Of a stretch of DNA of 10,600 bases, positions 1-6,952 are shown piece by piece. The position numbers and the translations under genes were made by a program. Numbering within the stretch: position 1 is the first letter of the stretch; each line of letters starts with the position of its first letter. Source of the stretch: an uncultured Acholeplasmatales bacterium (GTDB lineage: Bacteria > Bacillota_I > Bacilli_A > ML615J-28 > CAG-698); NCBI GenBank assembly GCA_937877075.1, contig CALEGD010000141.1, positions 1 through 10,600 on the forward strand, written 5' to 3'. A model generated the notes under the pieces. It saw only the letters and a list, made by a program, of their open reading frames with translations. It had not been told where the DNA came from and made no database searches.

Positions 1-480
1 TCCGATTATTATTTCTATCGCTCTTAAGAATCTTCTAAGTTCTCCTTCATCATCCATGGTTTTGTTCCATACTACATCTTCCGGAACAATTAAAACTCCC
101 TCAAGAGTACCGCCTGAGGCAGCCTCTATCTCAATCTTATTTATTATTGACGCTTCAACTAATTTTGATGCAAGTAAGGTTTCTTGGTCCGGTCCAAAGA
201 ACTTATCAACCTCAAAGGTTGCAGTCTCAAAACTTCCTTCTCCGATTATTATTTCTATCGCTCTTAAGAATCTTCTAAGTTCTCCTTCATCATCCGAAGT
301 TTTGTTCCATACTGCATCTTCCGGAACAATTAAGACTCCTTCAAGACTACCGCCTGTGGCAGCTTCTACTTCAATCTTATTAATGATTGTCGCTTCTACA
401 ACCCTAGAAGCAAGAATGACTTCTTCGGTTTCACCCTTAACTTCAGTGAATAAAATACTAATATTGATATCATCATTAAA
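1..480 (-). repeat. Near-identical 240 bp direct repeat (1-240 and 241-480)
   Basis: Bases 1-55 are identical to 241-295, and by my count 1-120 differ from 241-360 at only 8 positions. Similarity falls off through the second half of the unit. The period is exactly 240 bp, or 80 codons, so the frame is kept. The third unit inward (around 481-546) retains only the GEL-helix pattern. This looks like a recent duplication or gene conversion at the 3' end of the coding array. Confidence 0.9.
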
Positions 481-3400
481 ATTGATAAGTCCTAGTTCCC
501 GCATGGCTTTTAAGGCTTTGACTAATTCGCCTTCCGTTCCATACCATAGTACTTCATTATATTCAGAAGCATCAGGATTTAAATCATTAGGCAAGCTAAT
601 TAATGACGCCTCATTTTTACTTTCCGTTTCAATAGTTTTTACTGCGGTCAAGGCAAATATACGTGAGGAAGTGATTATATTGATTTCATCATCACTCATC
701 TGGAGGAAGTCATTTTGGTTGACATTAATATTGTCAATACTTCCGTCACTTCCGATGATGATGCTGATTGCATCTAAAAGCTTAGGAAGTTCTTCATCCC
801 AACTGCCATTCTGATAATCCGACCCCTCACGGTTAAGTTCAGGTGCAATTTTAATAATCGAATCCGGTTTTAGGGCTTCGTTTTCAAGACTTTTAATAAT
901 AGTTTCTTTGATTATTTTAGATGATAATATTTTTGCTTGATTTTCACCGATAAGGGAGGAAATTGATATCCTCTCTAAAGTATCTAAATTGCCGTCTTCG
1001 GCATTTTCATTTAGGAGATATTGAAGAGCAATCATAAAGTCCTTGAATTCACCATCAGTTCCGTAATAATCCTCATTCTCTAATTCCGGAAGATATACAA
1101 TATTATATAAGGAACCTGTGGGTGAGGTTAATTCATTGATATGCTTTACGGCGGTATCAACGATAATTAGGGATGAAGAAAGAAGTTCAATTTCAGTTTC
1201 TGAAAGAGAGGTGATCCGGTTAATATCTATGACATTGGGGTCATTCAGATCATCATCCTCTTCAAGAAGGGTATTTACCGCTTTTAAGAAAGATTTAAGT
1301 TCTCCTTCTCCCTGTGGGCCCTTTCGCCAGGCAGGATCGTCCTTATCCAAATTGATTACCAAACCACCCTCGGCATTTTCTCCGATTTCTATAAGTTTTT
1401 TAATAACTGTATCGGTAATAATAATAGAATTAAGAATTATGTCTATATCTTCATCGGTTAATGATTTTACGGTATTAATATCAAGATTTAAAGCGTCAAG
1501 ATCAACTTCATCGCCAAGTAAAGTCTTTGTTGCTTTGATAAGCGATTTTATCTCGGTTTTCCAAGCAGGATCGCCGATAAGAAGATTTACTTCTAAAACA
1601 GCGGGCGCCTCACCATCAGTTCCCATTTCGATTAATTTATTGGCGATACTGTCTCTAAGGATAATGCTTTCGGTCAGATCATCCATTTCTTCATCGTTGA
1701 TCTCAAGAACCCGATTTAGTGAAATGAGGTTTTCGGTATCATCGAAATTAGGAGCACTTCCGAGAAGCAGCTTTGAGGAATTGAAAAGTCGCCTCAGCTC
1801 TCCATCATATCTTAGTCCGTCTTGATATTTATCATACCAATCATCTTCGCCAACATTGGTAATAATTAATAAATTATATAGTTGACCCTCGGGAGATGTT
1901 AAAGCAATTAGGGTTTCTACCATTGATTGAGTAATCAAATTCGATCTTAGAATCACATCCAATTCAGAATCTGTTAATGAGAAAAGGTCCTCGGGAAGTC
2001 TTTCTTTTCCCATAATGATTTTTGTTGCCAGGAAAAGAGATTCAATTTCTGGCTCCGTCCAATCATCAGGACTATCGAAAACCACAACAGAAAGTTCAGC
2101 GGCTTGATCAGAAAGAATCTGATAAATTATATTACTGAGGTTGTTCCTAATTAGAATTGATGAAGAAAGCCCCTTTGCCAGTCTTTTGATTAAATTATCA
2201 GTTTCGTCAATAATTCCGTCTTCATTAATATCTTCAGTACCGTCGGAAAGCATTTTTAAATCAGGTTCTTGATGAAGATTGGCTTCTAGGATTACACTAA
2301 CAGCCTGCATGATATTTTTAAATTCATTTTTGCCTTCTTCACTGTTCCAATTCATCTCGGAAACAGAACTGATGTCAATTTGGATATTTCCAAATCCATC
2401 TTTTTGTACAAAGAGATAATCTAGTAAATTATCGATATTTCCCATCAAAACATCGGAAGCGGTTATTTTTTCCGTCAAAGAATCTATCTTTTCAGAATCA
2501 AGATTATTTAAGAAATCCTCTCCGGAAAGACCAAGATCGATTAGTTCGCGGGCAGCTTCAAATAATGCGGTAATTTCAGTTTTACCGGCCTCTCCCGACC
2601 AATCGCGTTCTAAACTAGACTTAGACACTTCAAAAGGTAAAGCCGATTCTTTTAGGAGTATTTCTAAAACACTACTAATATTCGAACTTAAAAGTGCCGA
2701 TTCACTAATTGCTTTTGAAATTCTTTCGGTATTTTCATAACTAAGTAAAATATCAAAATCCATATCATCCACTAATACTCCAGCATCGGAAAAGACCTTG
2801 GTCAGAGAAAGTAGGGAAGTAAAATCATTTTTGGTGAAACTATCTATACTAAATACATTTTGATAATCCATAGGTAGTAAGCTGACCATAAGCTTAGCCA
2901 GAACCATATTGTTATCTGACAAAAACTTAGAGTTAAAGACTGCTTCGCTGAATGAATTGATCGATTCATCGGTAATGCTTGAGAGAACGTATTTTTCGGT
3001 TTCACTATCATAAGTAATTCCTAAAGCGGTTAAGGCTTTAAAAACTAGATCTAAATTATCTAATTCATCCCCCCATTTAAGATCAAACTCTAGGGAGTCA
3101 AGATCAATCCCAAGTTCTTCAAAGAAAACTTGATTGGAATTAAGTAGAAAGTTTATACCTAAAGTGGCGATTAAATCAATTGATTCTAAATTACCAAGTT
3201 TAGAAAAAAGTTCGTCAATTCTTTCACCGTTTAAACTTAAGATTATTTGGGGTTCGATTTCTGATTCTAAAAGATTAAGTTCTAAAACTATAATAAAAGC
3301 TGAACCAAGATTCTTTATTTCATTCTCGAAATTTACATCTTCAAGTACTTGATATAGTACTTGATACTCGCCTTCATTAATAAAGTCGATCTTGCCGTTT

Positions 3401-4419
3401 TTATTAAGATATTCCAGTCCAATCAGTGCGCCAACATGAGCAATTTGTAATTTTGATGCTTCGTTAATTAAAACTTCAAGAACTTCTTTATCCAGCGATG
3501 AAAGATTTTCCAAAAGATTTTCCGAATCGAATAATTGATCAAGGTTTTCCCCAAATAAATTATATATTCTTAAAGCGGTTTGTAATTCGTTTTTTAATTT
3601 TACTTTATTTTGATTAATTTTCAAAGAAAGTAATTCATCAAAAAGATATTCATCAACCGGATCGCCACTAATATTAATAAAACTGCCGATTTTACCGGAT
3701 AAGGTTTCACGGTAAGTGGCCATAAATTTAAAAACTTCTTCAAATTGATCAAGGTCTATCGGGTTATATATTTCCGTAGTTTCTTTGACCTCTTCCAAAG
3801 ATACATCTTCTTCTTCCGGTAACATCTGAACTAATGAATGTCCGATTGAGGTTAATCCCGAAAGAGGAATACTGAAGAGGAGAATTAAAATCAAAGCATG
3901 AAGGCCGCCGATCATTGAGCCGGAAAGCCGTGAAAACAGTCCTTTTCCGACCTTCTTGCCGTTTTTTGTTTTTGCTTTCGGCCTAATTATCCGATAAATA
4001 ATCCAAAAGATAAATCTGAAAATTGTCCCCATCAAGATTAACCAAATAATCATCACAACGATTCTTAAAGTCATAGAGAGAGTAGAATGAATTAACAGGT
4101 AAGCAGGGGAAGTTGGTGTTATTAAACCGGTAATTTCCGGTAGAAAGCTTTCTGCTACTTGAGGAATCGATTCATTAATGCTAGTGATGATGATTCCGTT
4201 TATTTCAAAAGAATAATATTGGGTAATATCAACTGCCATTAATTCCTTAACGATTAATGGACTTAAAAACCATCCTGTAAGCAAAAGGGCGATAAAGACA
4301 ATTAAATCATATGCAGATTTAAAAAATCCTCTGAAAAAACCAAACAGAGCTCCAGATCCGATAATAATAAGTATACTTGTATTAAAATATAAAAGGGCAG
4401 ACTCTAGTTCAAATACCAT
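1..4419 (-). CDS. Giant CvpA-like membrane protein with long acidic repeat ectodomain (3' end beyond window)
   Basis: I translated this frame codon by codon: 1473 codons with no stop from the ATG at 4417-4419 to base 1, so the C-terminus lies off the left edge. Residues 1-190 carry four hydrophobic segments (about 15-32, 38-58, 117-143, 167-190). GFFRGFFKSAYDL follows the first, and RLSGSMIGGLHALILILL matches the second half of CvpA-family proteins, which are normally about 160-200 residues. After an acidic linker (EEEDVSLEEVKE) comes a roughly 1270-residue extension, the part from residue 607 made of W-delimited repeats of 74-96 residues. I found no cysteine. The last complete unit (1371-1450) has 17 acidic and 7 basic residues. 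Basic loops between segments 1-2 and 3-4 suggest both ends face outward. The start is fixed by a strong ribosome binding site and an in-frame upstream stop at 4435-4437. CvpA homology is by motif recognition. The function of the extension is unknown; a surface or adhesin-like role is inference. Confidence 0.85.
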   Translation of the reverse strand, partial: MVFELESALLYFNTSILIIIGSGALFGFFRGFFKSAYDLIVFIALLLTGWFLSPLIVKELMAVDITQYYSFEINGIIITSINESIPQVAESFLPEITGLITPTSPAYLLIHSTLSMTLRIVVMIIWLILMGTIFRFIFWIIYRIIRPKAKTKNGKKVGKGLFSRLSGSMIGGLHALILILLFSIPLSGLTSIGHSLVQMLPEEEDVSLEEVKETTEIYNPIDLDQFEEVFKFMATYRETLSGKIGSFINISGDPVDEYLFDELLSLKINQNKVKLKNELQTALRIYNLFGENLDQLFDSENLLENLSSLDKEVLEVLINEASKLQIAHVGALIGLEYLNKNGKIDFINEGEYQVLYQVLEDVNFENEIKNLGSAFIIVLELNLLESEIEPQIILSLNGERIDELFSKLGNLESIDLIATLGINFLLNSNQVFFEELGIDLDSLEFDLKWGDELDNLDLVFKALTALGITYDSETEKYVLSSITDESINSFSEAVFNSKFLSDNNMVLAKLMVSLLPMDYQNVFSIDSFTKNDFTSLLSLTKVFSDAGVLVDDMDFDILLSYENTERISKAISESALLSSNISSVLEILLKESALPFEVSKSSLERDWSGEAGKTEITALFEAARELIDLGLSGEDFLNNLDSEKIDSLTEKITASDVLMGNIDNLLDYLFVQKDGFGNIQIDISSVSEMNWNSEEGKNEFKNIMQAVSVILEANLHQEPDLKMLSDGTEDINEDGIIDETDNLIKRLAKGLSSSILIRNNLSNIIYQILSDQAAELSVVVFDSPDDWTEPEIESLFLATKIIMGKERLPEDLFSLTDSELDVILRSNLITQSMVETLIALTSPEGQLYNLLIITNVGEDDWYDKYQDGLRYDGELRRLFNSSKLLLGSAPNFDDTENLISLNRVLEINDEEMDDLTESIILRDSIANKLIEMGTDGEAPAVLEVNLLIGDPAWKTEIKSLIKATKTLLGDEVDLDALNLDINTVKSLTDEDIDIILNSIIITDTVIKKLIEIGENAEGGLVINLDKDDPAWRKGPQGEGELKSFLKAVNTLLEEDDDLNDPNVIDINRITSLSETEIELLSSSLIIVDTAVKHINELTSPTGSLYNIVYLPELENEDYYGTDGEFKDFMIALQYLLNENAEDGNLDTLERISISSLIGENQAKILSSKIIKETIIKSLENEALKPDSIIKIAPELNREGSDYQNGSWDEELPKLLDAISIIIGSDGSIDNINVNQNDFLQMSDDEINIITSSRIFALTAVKTIETESKNEASLISLPNDLNPDASEYNEVLWYGTEGELVKALKAMRELGLINFNDDINISILFTEVKGETEEVILASRVVEATIINKIEVEAATGGSLEGVLIVPEDAVWNKTSDDEGELRRFLRAIEIIIGEGSFETATFEVDKFFGPDQETLLASKLVEASIINKIEIEAASGGTLEGVLIVPEDVVWNKTMDDEGELRRFLRAIEIIIG
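2197..2232 (-). other. EF-hand/dockerin-like Ca-binding loop encoded in one repeat (residues 730-741)
   Basis: The 12-residue loop DINEDGIIDETD has oxygen ligands at positions 1, 3, 5, 9 and 12, Gly at 6 and Ile at 8, as in EF-hand and dockerin loops. It sits in the variable slot between the two helix-like segments and belongs to the longest unit (96 residues), so it may be an insertion. Calcium binding is inferred from the motif only; position 12 is Asp rather than the usual Glu. Confidence 0.45.
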
Positions 4420-4425
4420 TTTTTT

Positions 4426-4432
4426 CTCCTCT
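4426..4432 (-). promoter_or_regulatory. Ribosome binding site of the giant gene
   Basis: On the minus strand this reads AGAGGAG, followed by six A residues and then ATG. It is a strong Shine-Dalgarno match at good spacing and fixes the start codon at 4417-4419. Confidence 0.85.
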
Positions 4433-4469
4433 GGTTAAAGTTTAGACATTTCTCTAGAAATATATCTAT

Positions 4470-4478
4470 ATTATACCA
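4470..4478 (-). promoter_or_regulatory. Extended -10 promoter for the giant gene
   Basis: The minus strand reads TGGTATAAT, a perfect TATAAT with the TGn extension. I see no good -35 at 16-18 bp, as is common for extended -10 promoters. Transcription would start near 4463, giving a leader of about 45 nt. It lies downstream of the terminator at 4509-4543, so the gene appears to be transcribed independently of the transporter. Confidence 0.6.
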
Positions 4479-4508
4479 TAAGAGATTAAATAAATTGAGA
4501 ATTTAAGT

Positions 4509-4543
4509 AAAAAATAAAACAGCTTTCCCCCAAAAGCTGTTTT
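4509..4543 (-). terminator. Intrinsic terminator (possibly bidirectional)
   Basis: An 11 bp perfect stem pairs 4516-4526 with 4533-4543 around a 6-nt loop (ccccca on the plus strand). On the minus strand the stem ends in TTTT, then A, then a run of six T. It would end transcription from the transporter gene and/or the candidate small RNA just upstream. The plus-strand side also ends in five T, so it could work both ways, although I see no plus-strand gene that needs it. Confidence 0.8.
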
Positions 4544-4715
4544 TAGAAAAGATTGGTAAAGGCGTACTCCATCTCTTACATACATCCCAAGACCATTATA
4601 CGCTTCCAAAAAGTAAAAGTTTGTAGAAGGATGGCGAGAGAATAATTATTTTTTTGGAGAAAAATGGAGGTCAGCCTTTTAAAAATCTGTCGGAAAAAGC
4701 AACTCCGCAAGAAGT
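4509..4715 (-). ncRNA. Candidate structured small RNA (about 200 nt), family unknown
   Basis: This accounts for most of the 326 bp gap 4420-4745. Nested complementary segments pair across the region: 4550-4554 with 4684-4688, 4558-4563 with 4674-4679, 4567-4572 with 4664-4669, 4573-4576 with 4637-4640, and 4583-4587 with 4629-4633. Together they form one long interrupted hairpin followed on the minus strand by the terminator. A possible promoter overlaps the transporter gene end: TAAAAT at 4719-4724 and TTGAAT at 4744-4749, with a long 19 bp spacer. Length, long-hairpin shape and terminator resemble 6S RNA, but I recognise no conserved 6S sequence. A structured 3' untranslated region of the transporter transcript, or a leader of the giant gene, are alternatives. 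The 5' end is a guess. Confidence 0.35.
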
Positions 4716-4745
4716 CTTATTTTAAGTGTTTTTTCGATTCCGTAT

Positions 4746-6038
4746 TCAAGAATTCTCTTTTTGAAGGTTTTTCTTAAAGCGGATTTTATTCGCAAAATAA
4801 AGTGGAATCAGGGTCAGAATAGCAAAAACAATTCCGGCTAAGAAAAGCACTTTCGAAGGCGCGAGGCCTGCTTTCCCGTCAACAATTATCGGAATTCCAA
4901 AACGATCAATTAAAGGATCGGCAATTAAAGGTCCTAAGACCATCGGAATCAACACTGCAAAGATTATTCTAACCCCTTCAAACTGACCGCGACTTTCCTT
5001 TGGATATAGTTTTTTACTCCAAACGGTAAGGGTCTGCATTTGGATAACATAGCCGATTCCGGTAAATATTACTCCGATAATGAGTGCAATAAGCGAAATT
5101 TCCCCAAAGAAAAATATAATAATTAAACCCAAAATAAAAATTAAGATTGAAACCACCAGTAAAGGAAGGTTCTGATTTTTATTAATCAATTTTGCCGCAG
5201 GAATTGTTGCCAGAATTGAAATCAAAAGACTTCCGCCTTGAATTAACCCGGCAAAATCCTCACGATATCCAAGAACATAGATAAAATAATTTGTGATATG
5301 AACAAAAAAGATATTAAATCCGATAAAGAAAACGGCCATAGTAATGAAGATTAAGAATAGTTCACGTAGTTTAAAGACATCTTTGAAGTTAAAGGCCGAG
5401 ATAAATTGTTTGAAGAAAGATTTATCTTTTTGCTTGGGCTGAGGTTCTTCATCTAAGAAAAATAAAGTAAAAACTCCCATAAAGATTACTAAAAGTCCCA
5501 TAATGACAAAGAAAGCTAAATATCCAAATAAAGCAATAATTAAGCCTCCGAGAACGGTTCCGATAATAGTTCCAAGAACCGGATGAATGGCCACGGCAGC
5601 TCCAATTTGGCCACGGTTATTATCATCAAGAAGATCGGTCGTCCAAGCATTGAATCCGGCATCATTTCCGGTCGAACCAAAGAAACTCATAATGGCATCG
5701 GCGGCGACGACGACAAATACAATAGCAATAAAACTACTATTTAAAAACTGAGTTAACCCGAAAACAATCGTAAAGATTCCCCAGGCAATATAACCAAAGC
5801 CGATAAAGGGGCGTCTTTTTCCGATTCGGTCACTTAAAGCTCCCATTAAAAAAGTAGCAATTGTTGTAACCGCAGCACTAACTGCAACCATCCAAGTAAT
5901 GATTGAATGGTCGGGACTGATTTCATCATAAACAAAAGAGTTGAACCATACATTTTCAATATTCCAACAAAGCTGACCGGCAATGCCAAGTCCCCAAATA
6001 AAAAACCATTTCTTTAATCCTATTTTCCTTGCTTCCAC
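4746..6038 (-). CDS. MFS transporter, 12 membrane segments, substrate unknown
   Basis: A 430-residue inner-membrane secondary transporter of usual MFS length. Twelve hydrophobic segments are visible, with the six-plus-six halves joined by a charged cytoplasmic loop at about 196-226. The MFS motif A between segments 2 and 3 is clear (GALSDRIGKRRPF, residues 66-78). An NRGQ element near 141-144 and SRGQ near 349-352 sit at related places in the two halves. The pattern recalls sugar carriers of the GPH/SLC45 type, but the sequence alone does not give the substrate. The start is GTG at 6036-6038, supported by AAAGAGGA at 6045-6052, 7 nt upstream. The stop is TGA. It begins 38 bp after the NYN gene and is probably cotranscribed with it; no functional link between the two is evident. 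Confidence 0.85.
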   Translation of the reverse strand: MEARKIGLKKWFFIWGLGIAGQLCWNIENVWFNSFVYDEISPDHSIITWMVAVSAAVTTIATFLMGALSDRIGKRRPFIGFGYIAWGIFTIVFGLTQFLNSSFIAIVFVVVAADAIMSFFGSTGNDAGFNAWTTDLLDDNNRGQIGAAVAIHPVLGTIIGTVLGGLIIALFGYLAFFVIMGLLVIFMGVFTLFFLDEEPQPKQKDKSFFKQFISAFNFKDVFKLRELFLIFITMAVFFIGFNIFFVHITNYFIYVLGYREDFAGLIQGGSLLISILATIPAAKLINKNQNLPLLVVSILIFILGLIIIFFFGEISLIALIIGVIFTGIGYVIQMQTLTVWSKKLYPKESRGQFEGVRIIFAVLIPMVLGPLIADPLIDRFGIPIIVDGKAGLAPSKVLFLAGIVFAILTLIPLYFANKIRFKKNLQKENS

Positions 6039-6044
6039 ACTTAT

Positions 6045-6052
6045 TCCTCTTT
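6045..6052 (-). promoter_or_regulatory. Ribosome binding site deciding a GTG start for the MFS gene
   Basis: AAAGAGGA on the minus strand lies 6-7 nt before the GTG at 6036-6038. It supports this non-ATG start over internal Met codons, which would remove the first membrane segment. Confidence 0.65.
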
Positions 6053-6076
6053 ATTCAATATTAACTCTATCGAATT

Positions 6077-6832
6077 CTATTTTTTATTTTCTTTAATCCT
6101 TACAAAGATTGATGATTTTCTTTGATCAAACTCGAGATCATTGCGTTTCTTAAAAAAAGCCAGGGCTTTGATATTTTCACCATAATTACGGGGATGAAAA
6201 CCGGGGTATTTTCTTTGGAAGAGCTGGGCGACATTTCCCCAATAACTCCAACCGTCATCTTCTAAAGTTTCCCGAATAATAGTTTTCAACTCATGAATAA
6301 CGGTTGATAGCGGGGTAATGCTGCTTTCAGTTTTCTTCTGCTGCTGTTTAACCTCAAAAACCTCAACTTTTTCTTCTTTTTGTTCCTCCTCTACAAGAAA
6401 CATTTTATCTAGATAAGCAAAGGTCTCACAAGAATTAACCAAAGAAAGCGGAGTCTTACTTTCACCCATCCCAAATACAAACATATTATCTTCTTTCAGG
6501 CGAGTAACTAATTTAGTAAAATCAGAATCACTGGTCACAATACAAAAACTGTCAACCTTGCCTTTATATAAAATGTCCATAGCATCGATTACTAAAGTGA
6601 AATCGGAAGCATTCTTACCTTTAGTATAAGAATATTGTTGGACTGGGGTTAAACCATGTTCCATACACATGGCCTTCCAAGGATTTAGTTGACGAATTGA
6701 CCAATCTCCATAAACTCGTTTGTAATTAATTTTTCCATATTTGTTTGCCTCATCAATAATCAAGGGAAGATATTTGATCGAAATATTTTCCGAATCGATT
6801 AATAAGGCAATGTTACGATTATTAAAATCCAT
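6077..6832 (-). CDS. NYN-domain (LabA/DUF88-like) protein with C-terminal LOTUS/OST-HTH domain
   Basis: A 251-residue soluble protein. Residues about 6-146 form a NYN domain, a PIN-like metal-dependent RNase fold. Expected acidic residues are present: Asp13 in LLIDSEN, Asp77 and Asp83 in ASDFTLVIDAMD, and Asp102 and Asp104 in TSDSDF. A charged Glu/Lys/Gln-rich linker (about 147-170) leads to a LOTUS/OST-HTH domain at about 172-248, with GWSYWGNV and FHPRNYGENIKAL, a fold known to bind RNA. Together these suggest an RNA-processing or RNA-decay enzyme; the target is unknown and activity is inferred from the family. The start is ATG at 6830-6832 behind a weak GAGAGG at 6838-6843. It stands first in a probable two-gene unit with the MFS gene, behind its own TATAAT and after the nadE terminator. 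Confidence 0.85.
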   Translation of the reverse strand: MDFNNRNIALLIDSENISIKYLPLIIDEANKYGKINYKRVYGDWSIRQLNPWKAMCMEHGLTPVQQYSYTKGKNASDFTLVIDAMDILYKGKVDSFCIVTSDSDFTKLVTRLKEDNMFVFGMGESKTPLSLVNSCETFAYLDKMFLVEEEQKEEKVEVFEVKQQQKKTESSITPLSTVIHELKTIIRETLEDDGWSYWGNVAQLFQRKYPGFHPRNYGENIKALAFFKKRNDLEFDQRKSSIFVRIKENKK

Positions 6833-6854
6833 AAATACCTCTCATTCTAATATT

Positions 6855-6860
6855 ATTATA
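6855..6860 (-). promoter_or_regulatory. Possible -10 element upstream of the NYN gene
   Basis: A perfect TATAAT on the minus strand, 22 bp before the start codon. No convincing -35 and no TGn extension is present, so this rests on the hexamer and on its position between the nadE terminator and the gene. Confidence 0.4.
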
Positions 6861-6924
6861 AACCATTTAGGGAGAAATTACCATTGAAATTGAGAATTGT
6901 TCTAAGATGCATTTATTTTTCCTT

Positions 6925-6952
6925 AAGAAAAATGAGCCATTTCTGACTCATT
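6925..6952 (-). terminator. Intrinsic terminator of the nadD-nadE unit
   Basis: On the minus strand AATGAGTCA pairs with TGGCTCATT (9 bp, one G-U pair) around a GAAA tetraloop, followed directly by TTTCTT. The stem begins inside the nadE stop codon, and the next in-frame codon is a second stop (TAA then TGA), so the gene end and the terminator overlap. Confidence 0.8.

Larger units (their letters stand above)
1..2601 (-). repeat. Tandem protein-repeat array (about 222-288 bp units) within the giant gene
   Basis: Repeats are recognised by a Trp at residues 607, 691, 787, 861, 953, 1031, 1207, 1292, 1371 and 1451, with Tyr at 1118 in the same slot. This gives spacings of 84, 96, 74, 92, 78, 87, 89, 85, 79 and 80 residues. 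Each unit reads W, a short acidic stretch often ending GEL, a helix-like segment (as in RRFLRAIEIIIG), a variable loop, a second helix-like segment with an SSxII or ASK core (as in LASKLVEASIINKI), then a short strand-like stretch before the next W. Units nearer the membrane domain are highly diverged, and W451 may mark an even older unit. The array continues past the left edge, so the copy number is unknown. Confidence 0.8.

Noticed and set aside
56..1825. Long plus-strand open frames at 56-814 and 1118-1825
   Set aside because: They are antisense to the giant repeat gene, Ser/Leu/Ile-rich from complementary codons, repeat with the 240 bp unit, and have no homology pattern or convincing ribosome binding site.
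1..2601. CRISPR array or non-coding tandem repeats
   Set aside because: Units are about 222-288 bp, multiples of three, lack a repeat-spacer pattern and are read through by one open frame.
3134..3352. Plus-strand 72-codon open frame
   Set aside because: Antisense shadow of the giant gene; low-complexity Ser/Lys composition and no start signals.
4468..4587. Minus-strand ORF of about 38 codons starting in the RNA candidate
   Set aside because: It reads through the terminator hairpin and the -10 box of the giant gene and has no ribosome binding site.
4509..4715. T-box or a known riboswitch upstream of the giant gene
   Set aside because: A structured region plus terminator before a gene suggests this, but I find no T-box core (GGTGGNACC-type) and no recognisable SAM, TPP, FMN, lysine or full purine motif. 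A GCGTATAAT stretch recalls purine riboswitches, but the enclosed length is too short. A separate promoter also lies downstream of the terminator.
4664..4777. Plus-strand 37-residue basic ORF preceded by GGAG
   Set aside because: A ribosome binding site-like GGAG lies nearby, but the ORF overlaps the transporter's 3' end in antisense and the candidate RNA stem. I see no promoter, and length and composition are within chance.
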